Assembly (NCBI GenBank): GCA_015057375.1
Contig: SVEM01000010.1
Span: 1 to 50,567, forward strand
Length of the DNA stretch: 50,567 nt
Direction: 5' to 3'
From: Lachnospiraceae bacterium
GTDB taxonomy: Bacteria > Bacillota > Clostridia > Lachnospirales > Lachnospiraceae
Part shown: one piece after another, positions 1 through 8,900 of the stretch
Layout: the number at the start of each line of letters is the position of its first letter
How positions within the stretch are numbered: the first letter of the stretch is position 1
Notes under the pieces: generated by a model
Databases searched by the model: none
What the model saw: the letters and a program-made list of their open reading frames with translations, nothing else
What the model was told of the DNA's origin: nothing
Program-made: the position numbers and the translations under genes

Positions 1-166
1 AAGAAAGCAGAGAATAGCAAAGGGTGCCGGAGTTGATATAAGCGAAGTTAACAGACTTGTTAAGCAGTTTGAGCAGAGCAAGAAAATGATGAAGCAGATG
101 AGTGGAATGATGTCCGGCAAAAAAGGAAAAAGAGGTTTATTTGGTAAGATGCCGTTTGGAATGTAA
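1..166 (+). CDS. ffh: Signal recognition particle protein Ffh, C-terminal end (partial)
   Basis: Only the last ~54 codons are inside the window; the reading frame is open from base 2 and stops at 164-166. The tail contains RIAKGAG, a short helix with VNRLVKQFEQ, then a methionine- and glycine-rich end (KKMMKQMSGMM, then GKKGKRG and LFGKMPFGM). This is the usual end of the Ffh M domain, which binds SRP RNA and signal sequences. Position directly upstream of rpsP matches the common Firmicutes order ffh-rpsP-khpA-rimM-trmD-rplS. The GTPase domain lies outside the window, so the call rests on the tail and the context. Confidence 0.85.
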   Translation, partial: RKQRIAKGAGVDISEVNRLVKQFEQSKKMMKQMSGMMSGKKGKRGLFGKMPFGM

Positions 167-211
167 ATGCATCTTATAAGATAATAGATATATTTTAAGG
201 AGGTGACACTA

Positions 212-457
212 ATGGCAGTTAAAATCAGATTAAGAAGAATGGGTAAGAAAAGAGCTCCTTTCTACAGAGTTGTAGTTGCAGATTCACGTTCTCCAAGAGA
301 TGGTAAGTGCATCGATGAGATTGGTACTTATGATCCTAATCAGGAGCCTGCAATGTTCAAGGTTGATGAGGAAGCAGCTAAGAAATGGATTGCTAACGGA
401 GCAAAGCCTACTGAGACTGTAGCAAGACTTTTCAAACAGACAGGCGTACTCAGCTAA
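212..457 (+). CDS. rpsP: 30S ribosomal protein bS16
   Basis: Encodes 81 residues beginning [16 protein letters not shown], the highly conserved start of bS16, followed by [15 protein letters not shown] and the IGTYDP motif. bS16 is an early-assembling protein of the 30S body. An upstream GTG at 203 would add three residues, but it lies inside the ribosome binding site (AAGGAGG at 197-203). The ATG at 212 is 8 bases downstream of that site and gives the conserved N-terminus, so it is chosen. Length matches the family (about 80-90 residues). Confidence 0.97.
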   Translation: MAVKIRLRRMGKKRAPFYRVVVADSRSPRDGKCIDEIGTYDPNQEPAMFKVDEEAAKKWIANGAKPTETVARLFKQTGVLS

Positions 458-545
458 TACGAATTATTGCTGTGTGGATTCTGTAATATGGCTCAGGTTA
501 CGGCCTGCAGCTATATTTCAGAAACAGCAGTAGAATGGAGGAAAC

Positions 546-776
546 ATGAAGGAATTAGTTGAAATCATTGCAAAATCATTAGTAGATAATCCTGATGAAG
601 TTGTTGTTAAACAGACAGAAACTCCAAAGGGAATTGTGATAGAGCTTACTGTAGCAGATGATGATATGGGAAAAGTAATCGGAAAACAAGGCCGTATTGC
701 AAAAGCACTTAGAACAGTTGTTAAGGCAGCTGCATCTAAAAATGACGAAAAAGTCATTGTTGAGATTACACAGTAA
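546..776 (+). CDS. khpA: KH-domain RNA-binding protein KhpA (YlqC family)
   Basis: A 76-residue protein made almost entirely of one KH domain. The RNA-binding GxxG loop is visible as GKQG within KVIGKQGRIAKALR, near residues 40-53. KhpA binds RNA, often as a heterodimer with KhpB/Jag, and affects cell division and small-RNA function in Firmicutes. It sits between rpsP and rimM, its usual place. The ribosome binding site TGGAGG (536-541) is close to the ATG. The 88-base gap from rpsP shows no clear terminator, so it is probably co-transcribed with rpsP. Confidence 0.93.
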   Translation: MKELVEIIAKSLVDNPDEVVVKQTETPKGIVIELTVADDDMGKVIGKQGRIAKALRTVVKAAASKNDEKVIVEITQ

Positions 777-810
777 TGCGGTTAAGTACAGATTTTGCTT
801 GAATTGATTC

Positions 811-846
811 GGGGATGCCTTCAAAGCATCCCCTTTAATGTTTTTT
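811..846 (+). terminator. Hairpin between khpA and rimM, possible partial terminator
   Basis: A perfect 8-bp stem pairs GGGGATGC (811-818) with GCATCCCC (826-833) around a 7-base loop, followed by TTTAATGTTTTTTG. The interrupted T-run suggests partial termination or an RNA-processing point, giving lower expression of rimM-trmD than of rpsP-khpA. That effect is inferred. Confidence 0.65.
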
Positions 847-864
847 GTTAAGAAAGGATAATGA

Positions 865-1380
865 ATGACAGATTATTTGAGAGTCGGAACCTATGTAAAT
901 ACACATGGTGTCCGCGGAGAGATTAAAGTATATCCGCATACAGACGATGTTATGCGATTTTCGGATCTTAAAAGTGTAATGCTTGAGACTAAAGATGAAA
1001 AATATATAACTTATGATATTGCAGGTGTAAAGTATCATAAGAATATGGCAATTCTCAAGTTAAAAGGAATAGATAATATAAATGATATTGAAAAATATAA
1101 GGGTTCAGATTTGTATATAACAAGAGAACAGGCTGTTCCTCTTGAAGAGGGAGAGTATTTCATATGTGATATTATCGGAGCGGATGTTATTACTGATGAT
1201 GGCGTGAATATTGGAATTATTAAAGAGGTTCTTCAGACAGGAGCAAACGATGTGTATATTGTAAAGAGAACAGGTGAAAAAGATCTTTTGATTCCTGTTA
1301 TACCTGATTGTGTTCTTGATGTTGATACCGAAAATTCATGTGTTAAAGTTCATTTAATTCCGGGACTTACTGATTTATAA
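865..1380 (+). CDS. rimM: 16S rRNA processing protein RimM
   Basis: A 171-residue protein starting [22 protein letters not shown], which carries the RimM signature (VG-x-T-H-GxxGE-K-V). The N-terminal half is the RimM beta-barrel. The C-terminal half is the PRC-barrel: [21 protein letters not shown], then NDVYIVKR, then [10 protein letters not shown]. RimM binds uS19 and helps mature the 30S head. It is followed at once by trmD, whose ribosome binding site overlaps the rimM stop, so the two are probably translationally coupled. Confidence 0.96.
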   Translation: MTDYLRVGTYVNTHGVRGEIKVYPHTDDVMRFSDLKSVMLETKDEKYITYDIAGVKYHKNMAILKLKGIDNINDIEKYKGSDLYITREQAVPLEEGEYFICDIIGADVITDDGVNIGIIKEVLQTGANDVYIVKRTGEKDLLIPVIPDCVLDVDTENSCVKVHLIPGLTDL

Positions 1381-1390
1381 GGAGATGCTT

Positions 1391-2137
1391 ATGAATTATC
1401 ATGTGCTTACATTGTTCCCTGAAATGATAGAAAACTGTATAGAAACCAGTATAACGGGAAGAGCAATAAATAAAGGGATTATAAGTTTTGAAGCAGTTAA
1501 TATAAGAGACTATGCTACCAACAGGCATAAGCATGTTGATGATTATCCTTATGGTGGAGGGGCCGGAATGGTTATGCAGGTAGAGCCTATCCATCTGGCA
1601 TGTAATGCTATAAAGGAAAAAGCAGGAGCTAATACAAGAGTTATATATCTTACTCCGCAGGGAAGAGTATTTAATCAAAGCATTGCAAAAGAGCTTGCAA
1701 AAGAGGAAGAACTTATTTTTCTTTGCGGTCATTATGAGGGCGTTGATGAACGTGTGATTGAAATGGATGTCACAGACTGTATATCTATTGGAGATTATGT
1801 GCTTACAGGCGGAGAACTTGCCGCAATGGTTGTAATAGATGCTGTGTCCAGAATGGTACCGGGTGTACTGTCAAATGAGGATTCAGGAGTAAATGAGAGT
1901 TTTGAAAATAATTTGCTTGAATATCCTCAGTATACGAGGCCGGAGATATATGAAGGATACAAAGTTCCGGACATACTGCTTTCCGGACACCATGCCAATA
2001 TAGAAAAATGGCGAAGAGAACAGTCAATATATAGAACTCTAAAATATAGACCGGACTTGCTTGATGAAGCAGTACTTGATAAAAAAGACAAAAAATATCT
2101 TGAAAACATAAAAATAAGCTTGCATTCACAGGATTAA
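1391..2137 (+). CDS. trmD: tRNA (guanine37-N1)-methyltransferase TrmD
   Basis: A 248-residue SPOUT-class methyltransferase that makes m1G37 in tRNA and so prevents frameshifting. Visible motifs are HVLTLFPEM at the N-terminus, [11 protein letters not shown] near residue 54, [11 protein letters not shown], and the knot region [12 protein letters not shown] followed by [14 protein letters not shown], which binds S-adenosylmethionine. An ATG at 1385 would abut the AAGGAG (1379-1384); the ATG at 1391 leaves a 6-base spacer and gives the family-like start [12 protein letters not shown], so it is chosen. Confidence 0.97.
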   Translation: MNYHVLTLFPEMIENCIETSITGRAINKGIISFEAVNIRDYATNRHKHVDDYPYGGGAGMVMQVEPIHLACNAIKEKAGANTRVIYLTPQGRVFNQSIAKELAKEEELIFLCGHYEGVDERVIEMDVTDCISIGDYVLTGGELAAMVVIDAVSRMVPGVLSNEDSGVNESFENNLLEYPQYTRPEIYEGYKVPDILLSGHHANIEKWRREQSIYRTLKYRPDLLDEAVLDKKDKKYLENIKISLHSQD

Positions 2138-2231
2138 TATGTTATTATTTGAAATGCTGTGAAAAAGATAGATGGTCCGCTGTGCCTTTATATGGTTTAT
2201 GAACATCAAGAATAATTAGGAGGATGCACAG
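2138..2231 (+). promoter_or_regulatory. Candidate bL19 (rplS) leader RNA
   Basis: The 94 bases between trmD and rplS contain GATGGTCCGCTGTGCC (about 2170-2185), TATGAACATC (about 2198-2207), and a ribosome binding site, AGGAGG, ending at 2223. Spaced GGTCCGCT-like and GAACA-like segments just before rplS recall the L19 leader motif known from Firmicutes. I am matching from memory and could not run a covariance search, so this is a candidate only. Confidence 0.4.
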
Positions 2232-2579
2232 ATGAACGATATTATTAAAAAAATTGAAGCTGCTCAGCTTAAAGCAGAAGTACCTGAATTCAGAGTTGGT
2301 GATACAGTTAAAGTATATGCCAAGATTAAGGAAGGTAACAGAGAAAGAACACAGGCTTTTGAAGGAACTGTTATTAAGAGACAGAACGGTGGAGCCAGAG
2401 AAACATTTACAGTTCGTAAGTTTTCTAACGGAGTAGGAGTTGAGAAGACATGGCCTCTTCACTCACCACTTCTCGAGAAAATCGAAGTTGTAAGACTTGG
2501 TAAAGTAAGAAGAGCTAAGTTATACTATCTTAGAGACCGCGTAGGTAAGGCTGCTAAGGTTAAAGAAAAGGTTAAGTAA
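2232..2579 (+). CDS. rplS: 50S ribosomal protein bL19
   Basis: A 115-residue protein with the conserved bL19 features [33 protein letters not shown] and [26 protein letters not shown]. bL19 sits at the 30S-50S interface. Length equals the family norm. It closes the ribosomal part of the operon and is followed by a strong intrinsic terminator. Confidence 0.97.
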   Translation: MNDIIKKIEAAQLKAEVPEFRVGDTVKVYAKIKEGNRERTQAFEGTVIKRQNGGARETFTVRKFSNGVGVEKTWPLHSPLLEKIEVVRLGKVRRAKLYYLRDRVGKAAKVKEKVK

Positions 2580-2597
2580 TTATTTCTGATAATTAAC

Positions 2598-2622
2598 GGG
2601 GGCATTATATGTCCCCTTTTTT
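2598..2622 (+). terminator. Intrinsic terminator after rplS
   Basis: A 7-bp stem (GGGGGCA 2598-2604 with TGTCCCC 2610-2616, one G-U pair) and a 5-base loop are followed by six T. It ends the rpsP-rplS transcript, though read-through into lepB 29 bases later is possible because no clear separate lepB promoter was found. Confidence 0.88.
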
Positions 2623-2650
2623 CATATGAGTGTATAGCAGGAGTATTGCG

Positions 2651-3292
2651 ATGAGAAGAAGAAAAAGTGGGTATAAATTCAAAAAAATCAAAAAAGAGAA
2701 AAGAATTTCAGCAGGCAAAAAACTGGCAATAGAGATTGTAACATATATTGCTTCTCTTATTGCAGTTATAGTCCTTGCATTTTGTATTGTGAAGTTTGGA
2801 TTTGTGAAGGCAACTATGATTGGAGACTCTATGAATGCCACACTTGTTAATGGCGATTCTCTTTTGATTAATAAGGCTGTGTATGTTATTTCAAAGCCTA
2901 AGAGATTTGACGTAGTTGCATATAGACCTAATTCCAGTAAACACGGCTATATAAGTGTAAAACGTGTTATAGGAGAACCTGGTGAAACTGTATGGATAAA
3001 TGATGGAGAAATATACATTAATGGTAAGCTTCTTCCGGAGAATATTAATGTTGACAAGATGACAACCGGAGGACTTGCAGAAGAAGAGATAAAACTTGAT
3101 GAAAATGAGTACTTTTTACTTGGTGATAATCGAAATGACAGTGAAGACAGCAGGTTTGCCAACGTCGGAATGATTGTAGAGGATGATATAATAGGCAAAG
3201 TATGGATAAGACTTAATTCTTTTGGATTTGTAAGTTCATTTAATCATGTGGAAAATAAGGATGACGACACAGAAAAAAAGGGGGAAGAATGA
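2651..3292 (+). CDS. lepB: Signal peptidase I (type I, S26 family)
   Basis: A 213-residue membrane protease that removes signal peptides from exported proteins. It has a lysine/arginine-rich cytoplasmic N-terminus, one membrane segment at about residues 24-50, then the catalytic serine in MIGDSMNATL (Ser60) and the catalytic lysine in VKRVIGEPGE (Lys104). The later box GDNRNDSEDSR is also typical. A GTG at 2630 would extend the protein by seven residues, but the AGGAG at 2639-2643 places the start at ATG 2651. The stop overlaps the start of rbgA (ATGA type overlap). Confidence 0.94.
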   Translation: MRRRKSGYKFKKIKKEKRISAGKKLAIEIVTYIASLIAVIVLAFCIVKFGFVKATMIGDSMNATLVNGDSLLINKAVYVISKPKRFDVVAYRPNSSKHGYISVKRVIGEPGETVWINDGEIYINGKLLPENINVDKMTTGGLAEEEIKLDENEYFLLGDNRNDSEDSRFANVGMIVEDDIIGKVWIRLNSFGFVSSFNHVENKDDDTEKKGEE

Positions 3293-4131
3293 TGCATTTT
3301 CAATGGTATCCGGGTCATATGACCAAGGCTAAGAGAATGATGCAGGAGAATATCAAACTTATTGATGTTATCATTGAACTTGTAGATGCAAGAATTCCGG
3401 TGTCAAGCAGAAATCCGGATATAGAAGGATTTGCAACGGGTAAAACCAGAGTTTTGTTGCTTAATAAAAACGATCTTGCCGATGAAAGATATAATAAAAA
3501 GTGGAAAGAATATTATGAGAGTAAAGGATATTATACTACTTTAATTAATGCAAGAGCCGGTAAGGGTGTTAAAGCTGTCAATGAAATTATTATGCAGGCA
3601 TGTAAGGAAAAATTTGAGAGAGACAGAAAAAGAGGTATCTTAAACCGTCCTGTAAGAGCAATGATAGTTGGAATACCAAATGTGGGTAAATCTACATTCA
3701 TTAATAGTTTTGTTGGGAAGGCTTGTACGAAAACCGGGGATAAGCCGGGTGTAACAAAAGGTAAACAGTGGATAAAACTGAATAAGAATGTAGAACTACT
3801 TGATACCCCGGGTATTTTGTGGCCAAAATTTGAGGACCAACAAGTCGGTCTTAAGCTTGCACTTATCGGTTCGATTAAGGATGAAATTCTCCAAACAGAA
3901 GAATTGTGTATAAAGCTTTTGGATATTTTGAAAAATGATTATTTGGAAGTTCTTGAAAAATATATCGGAGATGAAGCTAAGGATGACTCCTACGAAACAT
4001 TGTGTAACTATGCGATAAAGCGAGGTTGTAAACTGAAGGGTGATGAGCCTGATATTTCAAAAGCAGCCATACTGATGCTTGATGATTTTAGAGCAGGAAA
4101 GATAGGGCGTATTACGCTTGATGACATATAG
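3292..4131 (+). CDS. rbgA: Ribosome biogenesis GTPase RbgA (YlqF)
   Basis: A 279-residue circularly permuted GTPase needed for late 50S assembly, especially uL16 incorporation. The permuted motif order is visible: the G4 motif NKND near residue 58 comes before the G1 motif GIPNVGKST near residue 127 and the G3 motif DTPG near residue 169. The N-terminus FQWYPGHMTKAKR is the family hallmark. Two in-frame ATGs at 3289 and 3292 overlap the lepB stop; 3292 gives the usual MHFQWYPGHM start. Confidence 0.95.
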   Translation: MHFQWYPGHMTKAKRMMQENIKLIDVIIELVDARIPVSSRNPDIEGFATGKTRVLLLNKNDLADERYNKKWKEYYESKGYYTTLINARAGKGVKAVNEIIMQACKEKFERDRKRGILNRPVRAMIVGIPNVGKSTFINSFVGKACTKTGDKPGVTKGKQWIKLNKNVELLDTPGILWPKFEDQQVGLKLALIGSIKDEILQTEELCIKLLDILKNDYLEVLEKYIGDEAKDDSYETLCNYAIKRGCKLKGDEPDISKAAILMLDDFRAGKIGRITLDDI

Positions 4132-4175
4132 TCATTATGCACAATTTATGATTTGTTGATATATATTAATTTGAT

Positions 4176-4215
4176 AAAAAACCGGCATATGATACAAAAA
4201 TATTGCCGGTTTTTT
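4176..4215. terminator. Bidirectional-type terminator after rbgA
   Basis: ACCGGCA (4181-4187) pairs with TGCCGGT (4204-4210). The stem is extended by an A-run upstream and a T-run downstream, so the structure can terminate in either direction. It separates the ribosome-assembly operon from the accessory block. Confidence 0.85.
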
Positions 4216-4330
4216 GTGTACTTTTTTTGAATGAAATTATGTATAATATATATATCATGTAAATCTTTTATTCTAAGTTGATTCATAACATCTGACATAT
4301 TTCATCAAATAATCTTTAAAGGAGAATTGT

Positions 4331-5260
4331 ATGAAATATTCAAAATACACATATGAACAATTTTTAAATGAATTGAAATTGCGTCTTGAAAAACATTTTG
4401 GGGATGATTATGACGTTGTTCTTGACAAGATATTCAAAAATAATGGAAGTATAGTATGGAGTTTTATAATTTACGAAAAAGGTCCGGTAAAATATCCAAA
4501 AGCTTCGCCCGTAATAAATGTAGAGGATATATATAACGCATATTTAAGTGGGGAAAGTATCAATAGTATAATTGAAAAGATAGATTACATATATGGTGTG
4601 TTTTCGGAGAATAAGATTGATATATGTAATGTAAATGCAGACAATGTGCAACAGTGTATTTTTTATAGGCTTGTTAACTATGAAAAGAATAAAGAATTGT
4701 TAGAAGAATTACCGCATATTCGTTTTTTGGATCTTGCACTTACATTTCATTATTTGTACAACGCTGATACAGATATGATGCAGAGTTTAAGGATTACTAA
4801 TAAAATAATGGAGCAATGGCAGTTAGAAATTGAACAACTTATTGAAATAGCAGAAAAAAATACACCGGAATTATTCCCTGACAAAATAGATACCATAAAG
4901 AACGTTATTGAGTCTCTTATGGACAAAAAACTGGAAGATGTGCTTAGTGAAGATGAACTTGCAGAACGCAGAGAAATGTATGTTTTAACAAATGAAAAAT
5001 CAATAAATGGTGCAACTGCGATTTTTTATAGTGATAAAATAAAAGAACTTGCAGAATTGTATCAACAGGATATTGTAATACTGCCAAGCAGTATACATGA
5101 AGTGTTATTATTGCCCATTGAAAGTGAAGAGGAGACCGGTATGCTTCAATCTCTTGTAGAAAGCATTAATAAAGAGCATGTTGCAAAGGAGGAGGTCTTG
5201 TCTGACACGGTTTATATTTATGACAGACAAAAAGGAGAAATAGATATTTTGCAGACGTAA
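4331..5260 (+). CDS. DUF5688-like protein of unknown function
   Basis: A 309-residue soluble-looking protein with no signal peptide or membrane segment. The N-terminal layout (YEQFLNELKLRLEKHFG, SIVWSFIIYEKG, PVINVEDIYNAYLSGESINSI) and the later LTNEKSINGATAIFYSDKIKELAE and IILPSSIHEVLLLP-like stretch resemble the DUF5688 family common in Lachnospiraceae; this is from memory. No catalytic motif is recognised. It stands alone between a terminator and the galE promoter. A TATAAT at 4242-4247 could be its -10 box, but no convincing -35 was seen. Ribosome binding site AAAGGAG (4318-4324) precedes the ATG. Confidence 0.6.
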   Translation: MKYSKYTYEQFLNELKLRLEKHFGDDYDVVLDKIFKNNGSIVWSFIIYEKGPVKYPKASPVINVEDIYNAYLSGESINSIIEKIDYIYGVFSENKIDICNVNADNVQQCIFYRLVNYEKNKELLEELPHIRFLDLALTFHYLYNADTDMMQSLRITNKIMEQWQLEIEQLIEIAEKNTPELFPDKIDTIKNVIESLMDKKLEDVLSEDELAERREMYVLTNEKSINGATAIFYSDKIKELAELYQQDIVILPSSIHEVLLLPIESEEETGMLQSLVESINKEHVAKEEVLSDTVYIYDRQKGEIDILQT

Positions 5261-5283
5261 ATAGTTGTTTTTTTACTATACTT

Positions 5284-5312
5284 TTGTGACAAGATATAGT
5301 ATTATATATTAT
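5284..5312 (+). promoter_or_regulatory. Candidate sigma-A promoter for galE
   Basis: TTGTGA (5284-5289) and TATTAT (5307-5312) are separated by 17 bases, about 30 bases upstream of the galE ATG. It may drive galE, the xylanase, the small Ig-like protein and, lacking a terminator, the pyrH operon. Confidence 0.55.
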
Positions 5313-5342
5313 GTATGAAAATATGCAAAAAGGAGAAGTTGT

Positions 5343-6359
5343 ATGGCTATTCTTGTTACGGGGGGAGCAGGATATATAGGTTCACATACGGTAGTTGAGC
5401 TTATAGAATCAGGCTATGAAGTTGTAATAGTCGATAATCTTTGCAATTCAAGCAGAGAGGCTATTACAAGAATCGAAGAAATTACAGGTAAAAAGATAAC
5501 TTTTTACGAAGCTGATATTCTTGACAAAGATGCGCTGGAAGTTATATTTTCAAAAGAAAATATTGAATCATGTATTCATTTTGCGGGTCTTAAGGCAGTA
5601 GGAGAGTCTGTTCAAAAACCATGGCTTTATTATAACAATAATATTGCAGGGACTCTTGTGCTTTTAGATGTTATGAACAGACATAATGTTAAGAATATAG
5701 TGTTTTCATCATCGGCAACGGTTTATGGAAAGCCAAAAGAGATGCCTATAACCGAGGAGTGTCCTAAAGGTGAGATTACTAATCCATATGGACACACGAA
5801 GTCTATGCTTGAGCAGATTCTTATGGATATTCAAAAATCAGATGATGAGTGGAATGTTGTTATACTAAGATATTTTAATCCTATCGGAGCTCATAAGAGC
5901 GGAAGAATAGGTGAGAATCCTAACGGAATTCCGAACAATCTTATGCCTTATATTACACAGGTTGCGGTAGGAAGATTGGAGTGTCTTGGCGTGTTTGGTA
6001 ATGATTATGATACTCATGACGGCACTGGTGTGAGGGATTATATACATGTTGTAGATCTTGCAAAAGGACATGTAAAGGCTATTGAAAAGATTGAAAAAAA
6101 AGAAGGCCTTGATATATATAATCTTGGCACCGGAGTTGGCTACAGTGTACTTGACATGGTTCATAATTTTGAGGAAGCATCAGGACAGCATATTCCATAT
6201 GTAATTAAAGCCAGAAGAGCAGGAGATATTGATGAATGTTATTCTGATCCGTCAAAGGCCGAAAGAGAACTGGGATGGAAGGCAGAAAACGGAATACTAG
6301 AAATGTGTGAAGATTCATGGAGATGGCAAAGCAATAATCCAAACGGGTATAGTGTATAA
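5343..6359 (+). CDS. galE: UDP-glucose 4-epimerase GalE
   Basis: A 338-residue extended short-chain dehydrogenase that interconverts UDP-glucose and UDP-galactose, for galactose use and surface polysaccharide precursors. The NAD-binding motif GGAGYIGSH is at residues 7-15. The catalytic pair Y149 and K153 lies in NPYGHTKSM, with the partner serine in FSSSATVYG. The late [12 protein letters not shown] motif is typical of GalE. The xylanase gene begins 14 bases after its stop, so the two are almost certainly co-transcribed. Confidence 0.95.
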   Translation: MAILVTGGAGYIGSHTVVELIESGYEVVIVDNLCNSSREAITRIEEITGKKITFYEADILDKDALEVIFSKENIESCIHFAGLKAVGESVQKPWLYYNNNIAGTLVLLDVMNRHNVKNIVFSSSATVYGKPKEMPITEECPKGEITNPYGHTKSMLEQILMDIQKSDDEWNVVILRYFNPIGAHKSGRIGENPNGIPNNLMPYITQVAVGRLECLGVFGNDYDTHDGTGVRDYIHVVDLAKGHVKAIEKIEKKEGLDIYNLGTGVGYSVLDMVHNFEEASGQHIPYVIKARRAGDIDECYSDPSKAERELGWKAENGILEMCEDSWRWQSNNPNGYSV

Positions 6360-6373
6360 AAGGAGATTACAAT

Positions 6374-8377
6374 ATGAGAATGAGAAGAATAATATCATTA
6401 ATGCTGGCTGCTATTATGGTATTCAGTATGTTTACCGGTGTTTCATCTGTTACAGCTGCAGGCAAAGCAAAACTTGTAACAAAGAAACTTGTACTTGAAA
6501 AGGGTTCGAAGAAAAAAATCGTTATTAAAAAGAAGAATAAAAAGAATTCCTATATGTTTGTTTCAAGTAATAAGAAAGTTGCTAAAGTAAATAAAAAAGG
6601 AAAAGTAACTGCAAAGAATATTGGAAAGGCTAAGATTACCGTAAGAGAAATTATAAAGGGAAAGAAGAGAAAACTCGGTACTGTTAAAGTTACGGTAAAA
6701 AAGGTTGGAAAAGTGCCTGATGAAGATTCTACACCACTTCCAGGGACATCTGATGTGCCGGGGAAAGCTACCCAGGTGCCTGAACCTACAGCCATACCAA
6801 CTCCATCACCGGAGCCTACTATTTCTATAGATATTGATTTTACTGAGAATGACCTTAAGAGATTTTCAGCTGAAGGTGATGGTGTAAAGCTTGAGATTAA
6901 CAAGAACGGTTATAATGATGATGCCTGTCTTATGGCAACCGGCAGAAACCAGAGAAATGATTGGTTTGGTTGCGGTCCGGCAATAGACATAACAGATGTT
7001 ATAAAGCCTGGAAAGACATATAAGATTGCTTGTTATGTCCGTTGTGATAACAATGCGACAATCACACTTCGAAGTATAAACGGAACTGGTGGAGGATGGG
7101 GCAACTGGCCGTCACAGGTAGGCGATACCATAGATGTTGCAGCAGGACAATGGAAGTATATGGAAGCAACATATGCATCCCCTGACACTATAAATGCTAA
7201 CAATAAGATAAGATTATACTGGGATGCTAATAATACAGCTAACATGTACGTTGATTCTATTACATTTATAGAGACTACAGTTATTGATGCAACCTTTAAG
7301 ACTTTGTTTTCGGATATTTTTGGGAATGTTGGTACATGTAATACATATAGTCAGATGAGAAATAATAAGGCTTTTACAACTGCACTTTATAATAGTGTAA
7401 CTATGGAAAATGAGACTAAGCCTTCATCATTTCTTAACGAGAACAATGTTAGTAATAGTGTTCCGGCGGGATACATTATTCCGCCAAGTTATAAGGATAA
7501 CAGGTATCCTGTATTGAATTTTGAAACATTTGACAATGTAATACAGACTGCATATGAGTATGGATTCAAAATTAGATTCCATGTTCTTGTATGGCATTCA
7601 CAGACTCCTGGATTCTTCTTTAGACAGGGATATTCAAGAGATAATGGTTATGTGTCTAAGGATGTTATGAATGGACGAATGGAATATTATATAAGAAATG
7701 TACTTAATCACATATATAATACTCCACATGGAAAAGATGTAGTATATTGTCTTGATGTAGTAAATGAGTATTTCCATAATTATGATCAGGGAAGAAAGTC
7801 TAATTGGAATAGTATATATTATCCTCAGGAAACATCGCAGGAGAACAGAACTAACAAACCTGAATATGTTAAAAGAGCATTTGAGATAACATATGATGAG
7901 CTTTCTAATCTTGGTTTGGCAGGAAAAGTAAAACTGTTTTATAATGATTATAATACATACGAAGTTACGAATGATATTATAACAATGATAAATTATGTTA
8001 ATGAAGATAAGAAGATTTGCGACGGAGTTGGAATGCAGTCTCATCTTGACGTCGGATATCCAACACCGGGTATGGGCGGAATGATATCAAATACAATTGA
8101 TGCGTTTGCGAAAGAAGGATTTGAGATACAGATTACTGAGCTTGATGTTACAGATTATAATAACAGTGGAAGACAGCTGCAGTACTATAAAGATCTTTTC
8201 AATATGCTGGTTACAAAGAAGAAGAGTGGCGTTAACATAACCGGTGTTACTTTCTGGGGATTATGTGATTCAAATTCATGGAGAAGAGATGGAAAACCAT
8301 TGCTTTTCAGTGCAGTATTTTCTCCAAAACCGGTATTTTATGAGGTAATAGAAACCGCTAAGAACGCATGGAAGTAA
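6374..8377 (+). CDS. Secreted modular endo-1,4-beta-xylanase (GH10)
   Basis: A 667-residue exported enzyme that cuts the xylan backbone. In order: a signal peptide (about residues 1-30, hydrophobic LMLAAIMVFSMFTGV, cleavage near TAAGKA); a lysine-rich bacterial Ig-like (Big2-type) domain to about residue 110; a Pro/Thr linker to about 150; a carbohydrate-binding module resembling CBM4/9/22 (about 152-300, RNDWFGCGPAIDI, VDSITFIE); and a GH10 barrel (about 305-667). Catalytic residues are the acid/base Glu465 in DVVNEY and the nucleophile Glu589 in ITELD. The barrel also has FHVLVWHSQTP and GVTFWGLCDSNSW. AGGAG at 6361 sets the start. The Ig-like domain may act as a wall-proximal spacer; that is inference. 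Confidence 0.93.
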   Translation: MRMRRIISLMLAAIMVFSMFTGVSSVTAAGKAKLVTKKLVLEKGSKKKIVIKKKNKKNSYMFVSSNKKVAKVNKKGKVTAKNIGKAKITVREIIKGKKRKLGTVKVTVKKVGKVPDEDSTPLPGTSDVPGKATQVPEPTAIPTPSPEPTISIDIDFTENDLKRFSAEGDGVKLEINKNGYNDDACLMATGRNQRNDWFGCGPAIDITDVIKPGKTYKIACYVRCDNNATITLRSINGTGGGWGNWPSQVGDTIDVAAGQWKYMEATYASPDTINANNKIRLYWDANNTANMYVDSITFIETTVIDATFKTLFSDIFGNVGTCNTYSQMRNNKAFTTALYNSVTMENETKPSSFLNENNVSNSVPAGYIIPPSYKDNRYPVLNFETFDNVIQTAYEYGFKIRFHVLVWHSQTPGFFFRQGYSRDNGYVSKDVMNGRMEYYIRNVLNHIYNTPHGKDVVYCLDVVNEYFHNYDQGRKSNWNSIYYPQETSQENRTNKPEYVKRAFEITYDELSNLGLAGKVKLFYNDYNTYEVTNDIITMINYVNEDKKICDGVGMQSHLDVGYPTPGMGGMISNTIDAFAKEGFEIQITELDVTDYNNSGRQLQYYKDLFNMLVTKKKSGVNITGVTFWGLCDSNSWRRDGKPLLFSAVFSPKPVFYEVIETAKNAWK

Positions 8378-8406
8378 GTTGTTGTTTTGTTAAGGAGGAC
8401 TGATAT

Positions 8407-8877
8407 ATGCATTATTATATAAAAAAGTGTATATCATTAGGTTTAGTAGGAGCAATGACATTGTTTTCATTATCAATAAATGATAGTATAATGGCAAAAT
8501 CTCAGTCTAAATTGATAACAAAAAAACTTGCTATGTATGTAGGCGAAAAAGCAACTATTAATATTAAAATGAAAGATAAGAGTTGTGCATATCTGTTTAA
8601 GACTAATAAAAAAGTAGTTGCTAAGGTAAATAAAAAAGGTGAGGTTATCGCTGTGAAAAAAGGAACAGCAAAGATAACTGTTTCTGAAAAAGTAAAGGAT
8701 ACAAAAAAAATAAGAAAGCTTGGTGTGTGTAAAGTGGTAGTATCAAATAAGAATATTGTAATACCAACACAGACACCTGTTATTACACCGGAGTGTACAC
8801 CGGAGCCGGAAAGCACACCGGAGCCTATACCTATAGAAACGGCAGTTCCTGTTTGCGACGAGTTCCAAGCACGATAA
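8407..8877 (+). CDS. Short secreted Ig-like (Big2-type) protein, catalytic domain absent
   Basis: A 156-residue exported protein: a hydrophobic signal segment (residues about 8-30), a lysine-rich Ig-like domain, and a Pro/Thr/Glu linker (TPVITPECTPEPESTPEPIP) that ends after FQAR. It mirrors the first ~150 residues of the upstream xylanase, sharing TKKL, NKKV, KVNKKG, AKITV and RKLG in the same order and spacing, but no enzyme domain follows the linker. It has a good ribosome binding site (AAGGAGG 8392-8398). Either it is the surviving front end of a duplicated xylanase-type gene or a free-standing linker protein. pyrH starts 23 bases after the stop, leaving no room for a remnant. Confidence 0.75.
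   Translation: MHYYIKKCISLGLVGAMTLFSLSINDSIMAKSQSKLITKKLAMYVGEKATINIKMKDKSCAYLFKTNKKVVAKVNKKGEVIAVKKGTAKITVSEKVKDTKKIRKLGVCKVVVSNKNIVIPTQTPVITPECTPEPESTPEPIPIETAVPVCDEFQAR
8785..8823 (+). repeat. Three direct copies of ACACCGGAG in a linker
   Basis: The nonamer ACACCGGAG occurs at 8785-8793, 8797-8805 and 8815-8823, encoding the Thr-Pro-Glu units of the linker of the short Ig-like protein. Such repeats expand and contract easily by slippage or recombination. Confidence 0.8.
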
Positions 8878-8900
8878 TATAAGATAATCGGGAGGAATAT

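Noticed and set aside
7634-8044. 136-residue open frame on the minus strand inside the xylanase gene
   Set aside because: It is antisense to the GH10 barrel, is very rich in Ile/Tyr/Ser from AT-rich complement, and has no ribosome binding site or recognisable motif.
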